This document shows positions 40,061 to 50,134 of a DNA stretch of 64,000 nucleotides, piece after piece; position 1 is the stretch's first letter; each line of letters starts with the position of its first letter. The notes below the pieces were generated by a model, which did no database searches, was not told where the DNA came from, and saw only the letters and a program-made list of their open reading frames with translations. This DNA is from Sorghum bicolor (taxonomy: Eukaryota > Streptophyta > Magnoliopsida > Poales > Poaceae), in contig NC_012873.2 of NCBI RefSeq assembly GCF_000003195.3, forward strand, positions 46,157,022-46,221,021, given 5' to 3'. A program made the position numbers and the translations under genes.

Positions 40061-41144
40061 TGGATAGATTCGCCGATGATGGAAAGTTAGGCCAGGGGTT
40101 CACATCGGCCGATGATTTGTTAGGAGTAGATATAGGTAGTGGTGATAAACCTTGACCTACTTTTATTAGTGCTAAGTTAGATCCTGAATGTAAGCAACAG
40201 TTAACTGATCTGTTAAAGGAATATAAAGATTGCTTTGCTTGGGATTATACTGAGATGCCTGGTTTAGACCGATCGATTGTTGAGCATCGGTTGCCTATCA
40301 AGTCTGGATTTCGGCCGCATCAGCAGCCAACTCGCCGATGTAATCCTAATATTCTTCCTGACATCAAGGCCGAGATAACTAAGCTTATTGAAGCCAAATT
40401 TATTCGGCAATGTCGGTACGCCGAGTGGATTTCCAATGTTGTTCCGGTCTACAAGAAGAACGGGAAGCTTCGGGTCTGCATTGATTTCAGGAATCTTAAC
40501 AAAGCTACACCGATGGATGGATACCCAATGCCAGTTGCCGATCTGCTAGTTGACGCTGCGGCTGGGCATCGGATTATTAGCTTTATGGATGGCAATGCAG
40601 GATACAATCAAATATTCATGGCTGAAGAAGATATTCCAAAACTGCATTTAGATGTCCTGGTCATGTTGGGTTGTTTGAATGGATAGTCATGACCTTTGGC
40701 TTGAAGAATGCTGGTGCTACTTATCAGAGGGCCATGAATTTTATATTTCATGAATTCATCGGCAAGCTGGTGGAGATTTATATTGATGATGTGGTAATTA
40801 AGTCTGGAGACTTCACAAAGCATCTTGCCGATCTACGAAAGGTGTTGGAATGCACAAGGAAGCATGGTTTGAAAATGAATCCCAATAAGTGTGCATTTGG
40901 TGTATCGGCAGGGCAGTTTCTTGGTTTCATGGTGCATCAAAGGGGGATTGAAATTAGTCGAAGATCTATTGAGGCCATCAGCAAAATAGTTGCCCCTACC
41001 AACAAGACTAAGCTCCAGTCCTTGATCGGCAAGGTAAATTTTATCAGAAGATTTATATCTAATTGGTCTGGTAAAATTCGTGCTTTCAGTCCTCTTCTTA
41101 AGTTAAAGGCCGATCAAGGATTTATTTGGGGGAAAGAACAGTAG
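40061..41144 (+). pseudogene. Tat-B reverse transcriptase
   Basis: Fingers and palm motifs: YTEMPGLDRSIVEHRLPIKS, WISNVVPVYKKNGKLRVCID, SFMDGNAGYNQIFMAEED. After a frame slip near 40670 the catalytic YIDD follows (EIYIDDVVIKS), then FLGFMVHQRGIEI and LIGKVNFIRRFISNW. TAG at 41142-41144 ends the open stretch before RNase H. Copies viral RNA into cDNA. Confidence 0.86.
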
Positions 41145-43291
41145 TTGGCTCTGGATGAAATCAAGAATTATTTAGTGAATCCTCCAGTTCTAATTTCACC
41201 TCAGCAAGGGAATCCCTTCAGATTATATTTATCTACCGATGGGATGGTCATTGGTTCGGCTTTAATTCAAGAATTTGAAGGGAAGGAATGTGTGATTTAT
41301 TATTTAAGCAGGAGGTTGATCGATGCTGAGACCAGGTATTTGGCTATTGAGAAACTGTGCTTGTGCTTGTACTTCTCCTGTACTAAGTTAAGACATTATT
41401 TGCTGTCGGCCGAATGCACGGTTATTTGCAAGGATGATGTGGTCCGATACATGTTGTCTATGCCGATCATGAGTGGCAGGATCGGTAAGTGGATTTTGGC
41501 ACTATCGGAGTTCGATCTGCGTTACGAATCGGCTAAGGCAGTTAAGGGACAGATTATGGCCGATTTTGTAACCCAACATTGCGGTGCAGTGGAGGCTTTG
41601 GAAATTGTACCTTGGACGCTCTTCTTTGATGGGTCCACGTGTGATCGGGGGGCAGGAATCGGCATAGTATTAATTTCCCCTCGAGGAAAGAAGTATGAGT
41701 TTTCCTTGCCGATTGTTGCCACGTCAACAAATAATCAGGCTGAGTATCAAGCTTTAATAAAGGGATTGGAGTTGCTAAGAGAAGTTCATGCTGAAGCTGT
41801 TGCGGTCTTCGGGGATTCTATGCTAGTTATAAATCAATTGGCTGGAAGCTATGAATGCCGAAGTGAAGTTGTCATAACTTATTACGAACGGAGTATGCAA
41901 TTATTAAAGGAATTCAAGGATTTCCTATTAGAGCATGTTCCTCGATTGCATAATGAAGAGGCCAATCGGTTGGCTCAGCATGCCTCGGGATATCAGCCTA
42001 TGATTAATGCAATATCGGCAATCGGTGCCGATGATTGGAGGAGAGAAATCATTGATTATTTGAAGGATCCATCCAAGAAAGTTGAGAGACGAATTCGATT
42101 TCAAGCCACCAAGTATGTGCTCCTCGAAGATGAATTGTATTATCGAACTATTGATGGGATCCTTCTCAGATGTTTAGGTGATGATGAAGCTAAGAGTTTG
42201 ATGGGAGAAATCCACGAAGGAGTATGTGGAGCACATCAGTCGGCTTTTAAGATGAAGTGGATGATTAGAAGGAATGGATATTATTGGCCGACCATACTTG
42301 AAGATTGCTTTAAGTATTTCAAAGCGTGTCAAGGCTCTCAGAAATTTGGCAATATCCAAAGGGCACCTGCATCGGCTATGAATCCTATCATTAAACCTTG
42401 GCCGTTCCGGGGATGGGCTATCGACTTAATCGGCCAGATTTATCCACCATCCAGCAAGGGGCATAAGTTCATCCTGGTTGCCACCGATTATTTCACCAAA
42501 TGGGTTGAAGCTATTCCTTCGAAGAAAGTTACATCGGCCAACATGGTTGATTTTGTGAAAGAACACATCATTTACCGATTTGGAATTCCTCAGACAATTA
42601 CTACCGATCAGGGCACTATGTTCACATCAGGGGAGTTTGATGAATTTGCAATCGATATGGGAATTAAATTATTAAATTCTTCTCCCTATTATGCTCAAGC
42701 TAATGGGCAGGCCGAGGCATCTAACAAGGGGTTATCAAGCTTATCAAACGAATGATTGAAGAAAATCCTAGGAGGTGGGATACGTTGTTGAATGAGGCCT
42801 TGTGGTCATACCGGATGGCTTGTCATGGATCGACCAAGGTTTCACCTTATCAACTGGTGTATGGGCATGATGCAGTATTACCCTGGGAAATTAAGGCTGG
42901 GTCTAGGCGATTATCTTTTCAGGATCAGTTAGCTGCCGATGACTATACTGCTTTGATGACAGACGAGTTGGATGATCTAGCAGAGCATCGACTAAGGGCC
43001 TTAATAAGTATAGAAGAAAATAAGAAGAGGGTTGCCAAATGGTATGATAAGAAAGTGAAGGCTAAGGAGTTTGCCGACGGGGACTTGGTATGGAAATTAA
43101 TCTTGCCGATCGAGACTAAGAGTTCAAAATTTGGGAAGTGGTCTCCCAATTGGGAGGGTCCCTATTGGATAAGTCGATCAGCTCCTGGTAATGCCTATAT
43201 TTTGGAAACTCTGGAAGGAGTTGAATTTCCCAGAGCATTAAATGGCAAATATCTGAAGAAATACTACCCCAGTATATGGGTCGATGCATAA
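41145..43291 (+). pseudogene. Tat-B RNase H domains and integrase
   Basis: First RNase H/connection: FRLYLSTDGMVIGSALIQEF. Second archaeal-like RNase H: FFDGSTCDRGAGIGIVLISP, NNQAEYQALIKGLE, VFGDSMLVINQLAGSY. Integrase: His pair in HEGVCGAH, but the last zinc-finger Cys is replaced (CQGSQKF instead of CxxC). The core has Asp in WAIDLIG, Asp in TTDQGTMF and Glu in NGQAEASNK; the GPY module ends at 43291 (WEGPYWISRS ... LKKYYP). One slip near 42745 moves the end into another frame. The first 536 codons are open. Confidence 0.87.
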
Positions 43292-43448
43292 AAGTTTAGA
43301 TGCCGATAACACTCCTATCGGCTGGATCAAAATATGTCTGGGGCCGGACTTAATGTTTCAAGAGATGCCGATAACAGTCCTATCGGCTAGACTAAACGTC
43401 AGGAAAGCTGAAAAGCAGAGAGGCGAGGATGTATAGCCGATGAAGGGC

Positions 43449-46400
43449 TCATGTGTTCAACAGCGCCTGGATCATCGATATGGCGCGTAGACGAATCTGG
43501 TTGGCTTCCTCTATCTCCTTCACGTCGTCATCGGCAGAACCTTCTACCGGCTTTAACTTATTCTTCAGCAGCAGTGCCTTGTGACCATGGGCATTTCGCT
43601 CTTGCTCAAGAAGCTTGATTGTTTCTGGCGGTTGGCTTTCTTCCTGTCGGGCTTGGGACAGGGCATCCTCTACTTGTTTGAGTTCTGCCAACAAAGTTTC
43701 TCTTCTCGCCGATAGATCAGAAATCTTGTGCTTCAATGCATCTCCTGAGGACTGTAAAATGCCGATGTTCTTGTGCTTCTCATCGGCAAGGAGTTTCACC
43801 TTCATCATTTCCTCGGAGAGTTGGGCATGGGCCGCTCTGTCGGCAAGGCGCTGAGCAGCTTTCTGGTACTGCAGCTGACGGCTCTCCAGTTGTACAGCCT
43901 GGAAAAGGATTTCTTCAGCATCGGCAGGAATTTGACCTCTCAAGGTTTTGAATAAGGCCTTGGCCGGATCAGAGTCATCAACTAGTTGGGCCATGTCTTG
44001 ATGGAGGAGAGCCGACAGTTCTTCCAACTTTGCCTTGATCTCTGCCGATGTAATCCCAACTGCCGAGGAGGAACTTGCTTCCTCACCTTCATCCTCGGAG
44101 ATATGAATGGCAAAGGAGAACAGGCTGTCGGGAGAGTCCTGTTCCTGAAAAAGAAAATAAAGTGAGTCATTCCATGATCAAGCATCGGTAAATAATACTG
44201 ATGGAGATTAAATAGCTTACTTGTTTCAAGGCGATCTCTCGCCTTTGACTGGACGATGCTGGTGGAGCTGTAGGCTGATCGGTTGAGGTTGCCGATGCGA
44301 CTATGTCGGCTGGAAAAACAACAGAGGTAATTTGTAAAACAGAGAAAATAAGTTCATCGGCAATAATCTCATAAAAGTATGTTACCTTGAGGAAGAGCAA
44401 TATTTGTCTAGATGGAAGAGACCACCGATGCTATAATGGAACCTGCTGGATCGGTAGTTTGTTCATGCACATCAGCTGATATGTCTTCTGGCTGAGGTAC
44501 TTCTGGTTGAGGCTCTTCTGGTTGGGGTTCTTCCACTTGTGGTGCTTCTTGCATTGGAGGGGGAGATGGCACTTGTTGCGTTTGGACTTCTAGGGAGGAA
44601 GGAGAGGATTCTACTGGAATTGGAGATACTAGAGGAGGAGAAGGCGTTGCTACTCATTGGTGCTTTGCTTGTGCTCTTGTGTTCTTGGCACCCTTTCTCT
44701 TCGGTTGACTGGACTGGGGGGCATCGGCACTTTTGCTTCTAGTCTTTGCCGGTGCGCCGGTCTGCTGATACGGAAAAAAATTATGAGTACAAGTATATGT
44801 AAAAGTGGAATCGGTATGAATGGAAAGGTTTAACAATCACCTTGAAGGCCTGTGCTAAGGTGGAGGCGGCTACCGATGGAGATGTCTTGGTCCTCTTGGT
44901 GGTCACTTTCTTAAGGCGCACACCTCGGTGCATAATGGCAGCTGGTGTGGGAGCGTTGTTGCCGATTGAAGAGATCGGAGCTGATGGGAACAGGTCAATC
45001 GGCTTGCCGCTCCTGCTGACCGATGGGGGAGTGTAGTCAACCTGCAACATGACACAAAGGGTGAGTTACCGACGAAGATAAGAATAACAGGATTAAAACA
45101 TCGGTTTAGAAGTACTTACAGTGTCATCGGGGACTTTGTACTGAGGATCGATCATGCCACGATATGTAAGGGCCGATCTGCAGAACAAATGCTCATTCCA
45201 CTCCTCCCACCATTGCTTGTATGCCTGAGTAATAAAGAGGGCTGGAACCCACTCTGACAGATCTACATCTATATCGGCATTCGGTGCTAGCTGGGCTACT
45301 CGGATCCACTCGAGGAGATTAGTGATGACTTCCCTGGGTTTTATCACATCGTCATAACAGAGTGCAATCGGCAGCTGGCCGAAAGCTAATTGACGAGCTT
45401 TGCCGATGGGTTGTAAAACTCATAGGTTTGGCTAGAAGTTTTCCCACTACCAAAGAAGTTTACTGGTATGGCCCTAGGAGTGATCAATGCCATCATCACT
45501 TCATGATCCTTGTTGAGAGCATCGTTGAATGGATGGAAGACCAAAGGGAACATGGTGTCTGGATCATCATAAGGCAGCCATGCTCGCTGCTCTCTGGTTA
45601 GGCCTTCATACAAGGTTTGGAAGAATCGGCTGATTTGGTCTGCATTGCCTCCTGTGCCGGGCAGAACTATGGCAGCCTCGCCAAAGTTCAGAGGAGGGCG
45701 AGTTGCCGATTCCTCTTCATCCAGTTCATGGTTCTTAGCTATATCTCTGGGGAAACGCTGTGCAAAGAGGTCGAACTCAAGGCGCCTGTGCATGTGGAGG
45801 CTGAGCCACATATTGATAAACCACCAGGGACCCCCCAAGTTGCCGATGGACTGGCCGAGTAGGAGTTTCTTAGCTACCTGGTGGAGGAGATGGTAGGCAG
45901 CACCAAGCAAGTATCGGCCGAGGGGAAATCGGCCACCGTTAGCCAGTCTCTCTGCTGACAGAAGTCGGTCCTGCCGATCGGCCACAGAATACGAATTTGT
46001 CCAGCCACATGTTCAGAAAGGTGGTTTGTTCCTTTATATTGACGGGCCCCGTCCTACGGTACTTCTGAATGTACCCTGACCAGCCACCGATGGAGCGAGT
46101 TTCCACTTTAGCACTAGGTGCGGTCTCAAAAAAGTGGGTGCTGTCGGTAGAGGATACATCTAGGCCGGTGAGCATAACTACATCGGCAAGAGTAGGGGAA
46201 GCAGGGCCGTGGCCAAAGACAAAAGCATTTCAGGTATCTGACCAGAAGTATGATGCAGCTATCAACAGTGATTCGTTCCTGTGCATATCGGCAATGGACA
46301 ATCTGATGCATTGGTCCAGTTTTCTCTCACCCCACTGGATTTCGTTTGAGTGGCTGACTCTCAAAAACCAATCCTTCCATCCTACGGTAGGACTGGGCCA

Positions 46401-46710
46401 GGAGCGAAAGGTATCCTTCCACAGATCTAAAGAAAAATTCTCGGCTCTAAAAGGGATCCGGTTTGTTTCTGCGTTAATCAAATCTGTGGGATCTGGGTTC
46501 ACTAGTGGACCAAGACACTGAAGATGTGGTTGATCGGTAGGGATGGCTATTTTGTTGGACAGATCCTAATGGTTTTGGGTAGTAAAATAAGCATAAAAGA
46601 AGAAAAAGAGAGATGTTCAGTAAAATAAATTGCGAATAGATATGGATGTGGTAAAGGTACAAGAAATAGGATGATGAACTGACCTCAGGGACGGTGAAGT
46701 TGATGGCCAT
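43449..46710 (-). pseudogene. Antisense gene of Tat-B: plant mobile domain (PMD) plus coiled coil
   Basis: It runs opposite to gag-pol. A first exon of 27 bp (46684-46710, MAINFTVPE) is followed by an intron and a long exon from about 46571. The PMD segment has SWPSPTVGWKDWFLRVSHSN, NAFVFGHGPASPTLADVVML, TGLDV, then GGRFPLGRYLLGAAYHLLHQ and GPWWFINMWLSLHMHRR. A region to about 45120 (QAYKQWWEEWNEHLF), a Pro/Glu/Gln-rich linker (44470-44800) and a C-terminal coiled coil (43449-44090: RRETLLAELKQVEDALSQAR) follow. PMD proteins of host genes act in silencing and development; TE copies are known. Damage: a TGA near 46233 where Trp is expected and a slip near 45960. Confidence 0.8.
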
Positions 46711-46861
46711 TTCCTCACGAAGAAGGAGATTGAAGACTTCGAGATTGGTGGAGAGAAGCCTTCGCTGGAGTTCTTGGAGCTCTCAAACAGCGCTGCCGCC
46801 AGAAAAGTAGAGTTGGGGCTGTAGAATGATGTGATGGAGAACGAGTACCCGAGAAGGAACT

Positions 46862-46869
46862 ATTTATAG
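46862..46869 (-). promoter_or_regulatory. TATA box of the Tat-B antisense gene
   Basis: On the minus strand CTATAAATAG lies about 155 bp before the ATG at 46710. It is a good plant TATA box and precedes the start of the antisense frame, parallel to the arrangement in Tat-A. Transcription would converge on the sense genomic RNA. Confidence 0.65.
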
Positions 46870-47364
46870 GACAAAACAGGCAAGGGCAAATCTGACTTAT
46901 CTCTTCGCCGTATCCGTGAAATCCGAGGGTACTCAGGTAGATATGGTAACTGTTCGCACGGTAATTAAGGGATTGTACAGGTGATTTGACAAGAAGCGGT
47001 CATTATCCAGAGATATTTTACTGTGCGGGATTTTACTGGTCGGCCCATCAGCAGCGCCGTGTAACGGTAATATTGCCGATGGGCGAATAAAGTGGAGATA
47101 ACCGTTTGGGAGGATAAGATACGTTACTGAGTATCCTGATTAGTCCATCGGCAAGTCTCTGTAACGGTAATATTGCCGATGCACAATTAAAGTGTCTGTT
47201 TGGGAAGTTGAGGATTTTGAGGAATCTGCGGAAGGATCAGATCAGGGTTGTTCGGATTGAGGCTGTCGGTTGCCAAATTGGGAGAATTAATTGCGGAAGG
47301 ATATCATTTATTACGAAGAATTTCGGAGCATTAATGATTTCATACTCCAAAATTGGGGGGCATG
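46870..47364. other. Tat-B 3' untranslated region and polypurine tract
   Basis: No frame is credible. GTAACGGTAATATTGCCGATG occurs twice (near 47060 and 47162) in a duplicated block of about 100 bp. The tract AAAATTGGGGGGCATG at 47349-47364 abuts the 3' LTR and is the second-strand primer. Confidence 0.7.
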
Positions 47365-48044
47365 TGTTGACACCGTTTTTGGGCACGTGTCCATGATCGG
47401 TAGAGTGCAGGTCGGCAAGGCGAGACGGCAGTGCTTGATCTACAGGATGAGTTGCCGATGGAGGGACGGCTGGACGTAACCAAGTCCATAGGTAATGATG
47501 TGTTTGTGCCGATGGCTATAACAAGGGAATCTGCCGATAATGTGGAGGAAGAACCTGGAGGTTGCCGATCGGCTTGTGGAGGTGTTCCAGTTTGTCACGG
47601 GAGGACAGTTTTATGTTTTCCTTAGTTATTTAGATCGTTTTGTATATGGATTCTGTTTAATTAGAATTCGAATTCTAGTCGTGTCAGGTTGTAGCTCTGC
47701 GAGCAGGGTATAAATGTAGACCCTGAGGCTTTGTAAAGGGACATCTTTCAATCAATCAAACACACGTTTTTACTCATATTCCAAGCATCTACTTTTTCGA
47801 CGACTTTGTCATACTTTTCCCCTTTTATTACGAGTTCTGAGGAATTCGTCGACTTAAGCTCGGCGTGTTCTCAAGTTCTGTGCGAATACCTCTTGGCCGT
47901 GGCATTCGGGCGCATCGCTGTTGTCGGGACCAAAGTATTCGAGTTATCACCTTTGCCGATAGTAAGGTCAAATCGGCTGGCATGCCTTAACATTTAAATC
48001 GGGTATTAGCCCTTTGTGTTTGCAGATCATCTTTTGCATCAACA
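47365..48044 (+). repeat. 3' LTR of Tat-B
   Basis: TGTTGACACCG ... GCATCAACA, 680 bp. TATAAATG at 47709-47716. It lacks the 16-bp segment of the 5' LTR. The following AAATG is the target duplication; CACTA-C resumes after it. Confidence 0.93.
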
Positions 48045-48121
48045 AAATGGAATCATGTGACAATTTTGCTGTATTCAGTGACGAAAGGGTACCGTCATTG
48101 GTGAACACATACCTAGTAGTG

Positions 48122-48691
48122 GGTGGTGCTCGCTGGGTTGTGGTGAGGTCCTGCTGCGATGAGTCTGGTCGGAGGAGACCTCTGCGTAGGAGATAGCTTG
48201 GACTCTTTTGAGCAAGGTGGCTGTCTATCCCATCACGGCGATCAGATGCGCGCGTACACTGGATCAGACACCCTGGCATTCGGGAGTATCAGGGAGTCGG
48301 TCTAGGTTTGCCATAGCAACAGCCACGTTAGCACTTGGCATTTTGTAGACTTGCTGATCTCCGACCATGTCGAAAGCGTACTGAGGTTATGCGGTGGGAG
48401 TTGCCGTTCCTCGTCCACACGTCACCGAGCGCGGTCGGCATTGCGCTGTTCACGGAGCTGCCTCTGCTCGTCTGTCTCTCCATCGACGACCGTTTCGTCG
48501 CCGCTGACAATGAAGATGAGATCTCCCCGCCGGGGCGGAAAGACCGGGAAGCGAGAGAAACCCGGAGGGTACGATGGTAAATCCAGGTCGTAATCTTCGT
48601 CCTCAGAGTTTATAACCTCGGTGGGGACGGACCCAGTGCTGGAGTTTGTGCTGGAAGCCTGGACGTCCGGTAGTTCTTGGATCGTCACCAT
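48122..48691 (-). pseudogene. Tat-A copy 2 gag, N-terminal part
   Basis: ATG at 48691 starts MVTIQELPDVQASS, then an acidic patch (SEDEDYDLDLPSYPPGF). Near 48420 a frame change follows, and the frame then leads to the CACTA-C insertion at 48121 (Ser/His/Arg-rich). It continues at 30167. The function is the amino end of Gag; no domain is recognised in this part. Confidence 0.68.
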
Positions 48692-49289
48692 TTTGACGTA
48701 GTGACAAGCTGGTCGACTGCTCCATTTTGGCAACCAACCCGCCCCGTTAAAAAGGGATTGGATGTGCCGTGTAAACGGCTGAGTTGTTTAGCCCGTAAGG
48801 GAAACCCTGGTCTAGGCCTGCCTTGAGTTCAATGGACCGCCCTGAGGGGGTGGAAGTTATTGTCAGAGACGTCCCCAGCCTTTCGTGTGTGATGACACGA
48901 GTTGGCCGGCAGGAGTCGAAAGAGTCCGTTGGCGCGACTTGATCAGATTGGCACGAGATCCCATCTACTAGTCGGAAAACTTTGAGAAGCTTGAGATCAG
49001 CGCGATCAAGGGCTCAGAAAAGATCCGAACCGTCAACCTTCCTTCCCTTGTAACGAGGGAGCAGTGGTCTAGTGCTCGGTGTCAGCGTGGTCGGGGTCGA
49101 CGCCGCCGTCGTCCCAGATCGGATCTGGGTTTCTTCCAAAGCCGTAGTCGTGAGACCGCCGCCGTGAGTCGTCCACGTGATCTGGCCGACGGTGAACGTG
49201 AGGCCCTCGGGCACGGCCGCGAAAGCTGGAACGATGACCATCTTGTTCGCCGAGAGAGCTGTACGCACACCCCCTACCTGGCGCGCCAC
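48692..49289 (-). other. Tat-A copy 2 leader with primer binding site
   Basis: Next to the 5' LTR the minus strand reads TGGCGCGCCAGGTAGGGG (49271-49288), a tRNA-type primer binding site starting TGGCGC. The frame from GTG at 49289 to 49014 (91 codons) overlaps the primer site and has no recognised feature. The remainder is the untranslated leader. Confidence 0.7.
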
Positions 49290-49749
49290 TGTCGACGAAA
49301 GCTGGTCGGCAGTCTACCTTGGGGTATACCCACGGTAGTAGTTTATCGGTAGACGGTGCGCAAGCTACGAACTCGATGGTGACGCAAGACACGGACAATG
49401 TTTTTATCTAGGTTCGGCCGCCGTGTGGTCGTAATACCTACGTCCTACGTCTTATCGTATTGATTTGTGTTGAGAGAATAATGTGTCCTAGGGGGGTCCC
49501 TTGCCCCTCCTTATATAGTCCAGAGGGCAGGGTTACAGATCTGGAAACAAATCCTAGTCGCTTACAATTGCCATAGATAGTTCGATATCAATTCCTATTC
49601 TAACCGACTAGAATCCTGCTTGATCTCCACGTCTTGTTTCCTTGCGTGAAACTCCGAGCAGTCGGATCAAGCCTCGAACTTGTCTCATAATGGGCCAAGC
49701 CTCCTGGCCCAAGTCTAGCCGTAAGGGTATAGGGGTTTATACCCCCACA
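49290..49749 (-). repeat. 5' LTR of Tat-A copy 2
   Basis: Minus view: TGTGGGGGTATAAACCCC ... CTTTCGTCGACA, 460 bp. The TATA box is at 49511-49517. The target duplication CAATC follows at 49750-49754, matching 16598-16602. Confidence 0.93.
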
Positions 49750-49754
49750 CAATC

Positions 49755-50134
49755 ACCATAGCATGCCCCTTGCAAAGATCTTCATTGAATTGGTCCCGTG
49801 GATATTTGAACCGCTTCTTCACATCGCTCCACACTTTATCCTTGAGGTCCTCAGGGACTTTTCTCCAATCCATACAAGTGATCGGCACATGCTCTCTGAC
49901 TAGACAGGAGCATTGGTTGCTGAAGACACCGATCACAGTTAGTGGCTCCAAGGGCTCTCCATGTGGCCCTATCTTGGTTATGACATGCACCTTCTTGCTC
50001 ACCTTGTGTCACCCGTGTTGGCCCCTTTTTAGGCCAGACATCTTTTCACTGGCGGTGTTGGTTGAAGTGCTCGGGGTGGGAACGGAGGCATGCCCCTCCT
50101 CTGCTGCCTTTTCTTCCCCATGGAACTCCAAAGC
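49755..50134 (-). pseudogene. CACTA-B Transposase_24-like gene, 5' portion
   Basis: Read leftward: a Glu/Ser/Thr-rich start, SGLKRGQHG, then MSKKVHVITKIGPHGEPLEP, VFSNQCSCLVREHVPITCMD and KVWSDVKKRFKYPRDQF. It is the same kind of segment as GFLVRDHLDITVREWAKVD in CACTA-A (about 4340-4390). The frame breaks at the Tat-A copy 2 insertion and continues at 16602 with the same reading sense. Its upstream part is cut off at 50134 by the copia LTR (candidate TSD AAAGC, 50130-50134). Confidence 0.75.

Larger units (their letters stand above)
35695..48044 (+). mobile_element. Tat-B: full-length Ty3/gypsy Tat-lineage element
   Basis: LTRs 35695-36391 and 47365-48044 are flanked by the perfect duplication AAATG (35690-35694, 48045-48049). 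The order is 5' LTR, primer site, gag, protease, RT, RNase H, integrase (36424-43291, plus), antisense plant-mobile-domain gene (43449-46710, minus), 3' LTR. Length 12,350 bp. By hand count the LTRs differ at about 25 sites plus one indel of about 16 bp. The hexamer GCCGAT/ATCGGC is extraordinarily common throughout. Confidence 0.93.
30168..48121 (+). mobile_element. CACTA-C in the Tat-A gag, itself carrying Tat-B
   Basis: The left end is CACTACTAGAAATGTGTTTA, the right end (minus view) CACTACTAGGTATGTGTTCA; 16 of 20 bases agree. Gag coding of Tat-A stops at the left end and resumes at the right end. Without Tat-B the element is about 5.6 kb. It holds a TNP1-type gene (32185-34975) but no TNP2 transposase, so it is non-autonomous. 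The flanks read GTG on the left and GGT on the right, so the expected 3-bp duplication is not clean. Confidence 0.78.
16603..49749 (-). mobile_element. Tat-A copy 2: full-length Ty3/gypsy Tat-lineage element, nested
   Basis: Both ends are 460-bp LTRs (16603-17062 and 49290-49749) flanked by the perfect 5-bp duplication CAATC (16598-16602, 49750-49754). Minus-strand order: 5' LTR, primer site, gag, protease, RT, RNase H, integrase, then a plus-strand antisense gene, a 70-bp array and the 3' LTR. Without its two inserts (solo LTR and CACTA-C) it is about 12.1 kb. By hand count the LTRs differ at about 20 of 460 sites. Order of domains and the antisense gene fit the Tat lineage. Confidence 0.92.
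13102..50134 (-). mobile_element. CACTA-B, interrupted by a 33-kb nested insertion
   Basis: The left terminus is CACTACTACAGAAATATTTA at 13102, inserted in an LTR (candidate TSD GAT, 13099-13101). Subterminal copies of GTGGCGGGCAA and GAGGCGGCCG follow. Its minus-strand Transposase_24/Ulp1 gene continues from 13680 to 16602, stops at a retroelement with target duplication CAATC, and resumes at 49755. It is cut again at 50135 by a copia LTR, so its right end is outside the window. The terminal sequence differs from CACTA-A, so this is a different family with a related gene. Confidence 0.8.

Noticed and set aside
30162..48127. A clean 3-bp target duplication for CACTA-C
   Set aside because: Flanks read GTG and GGT; no shift gives a perfect match consistent with both terminal repeats. 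The call rests on termini and on the interrupted gag.
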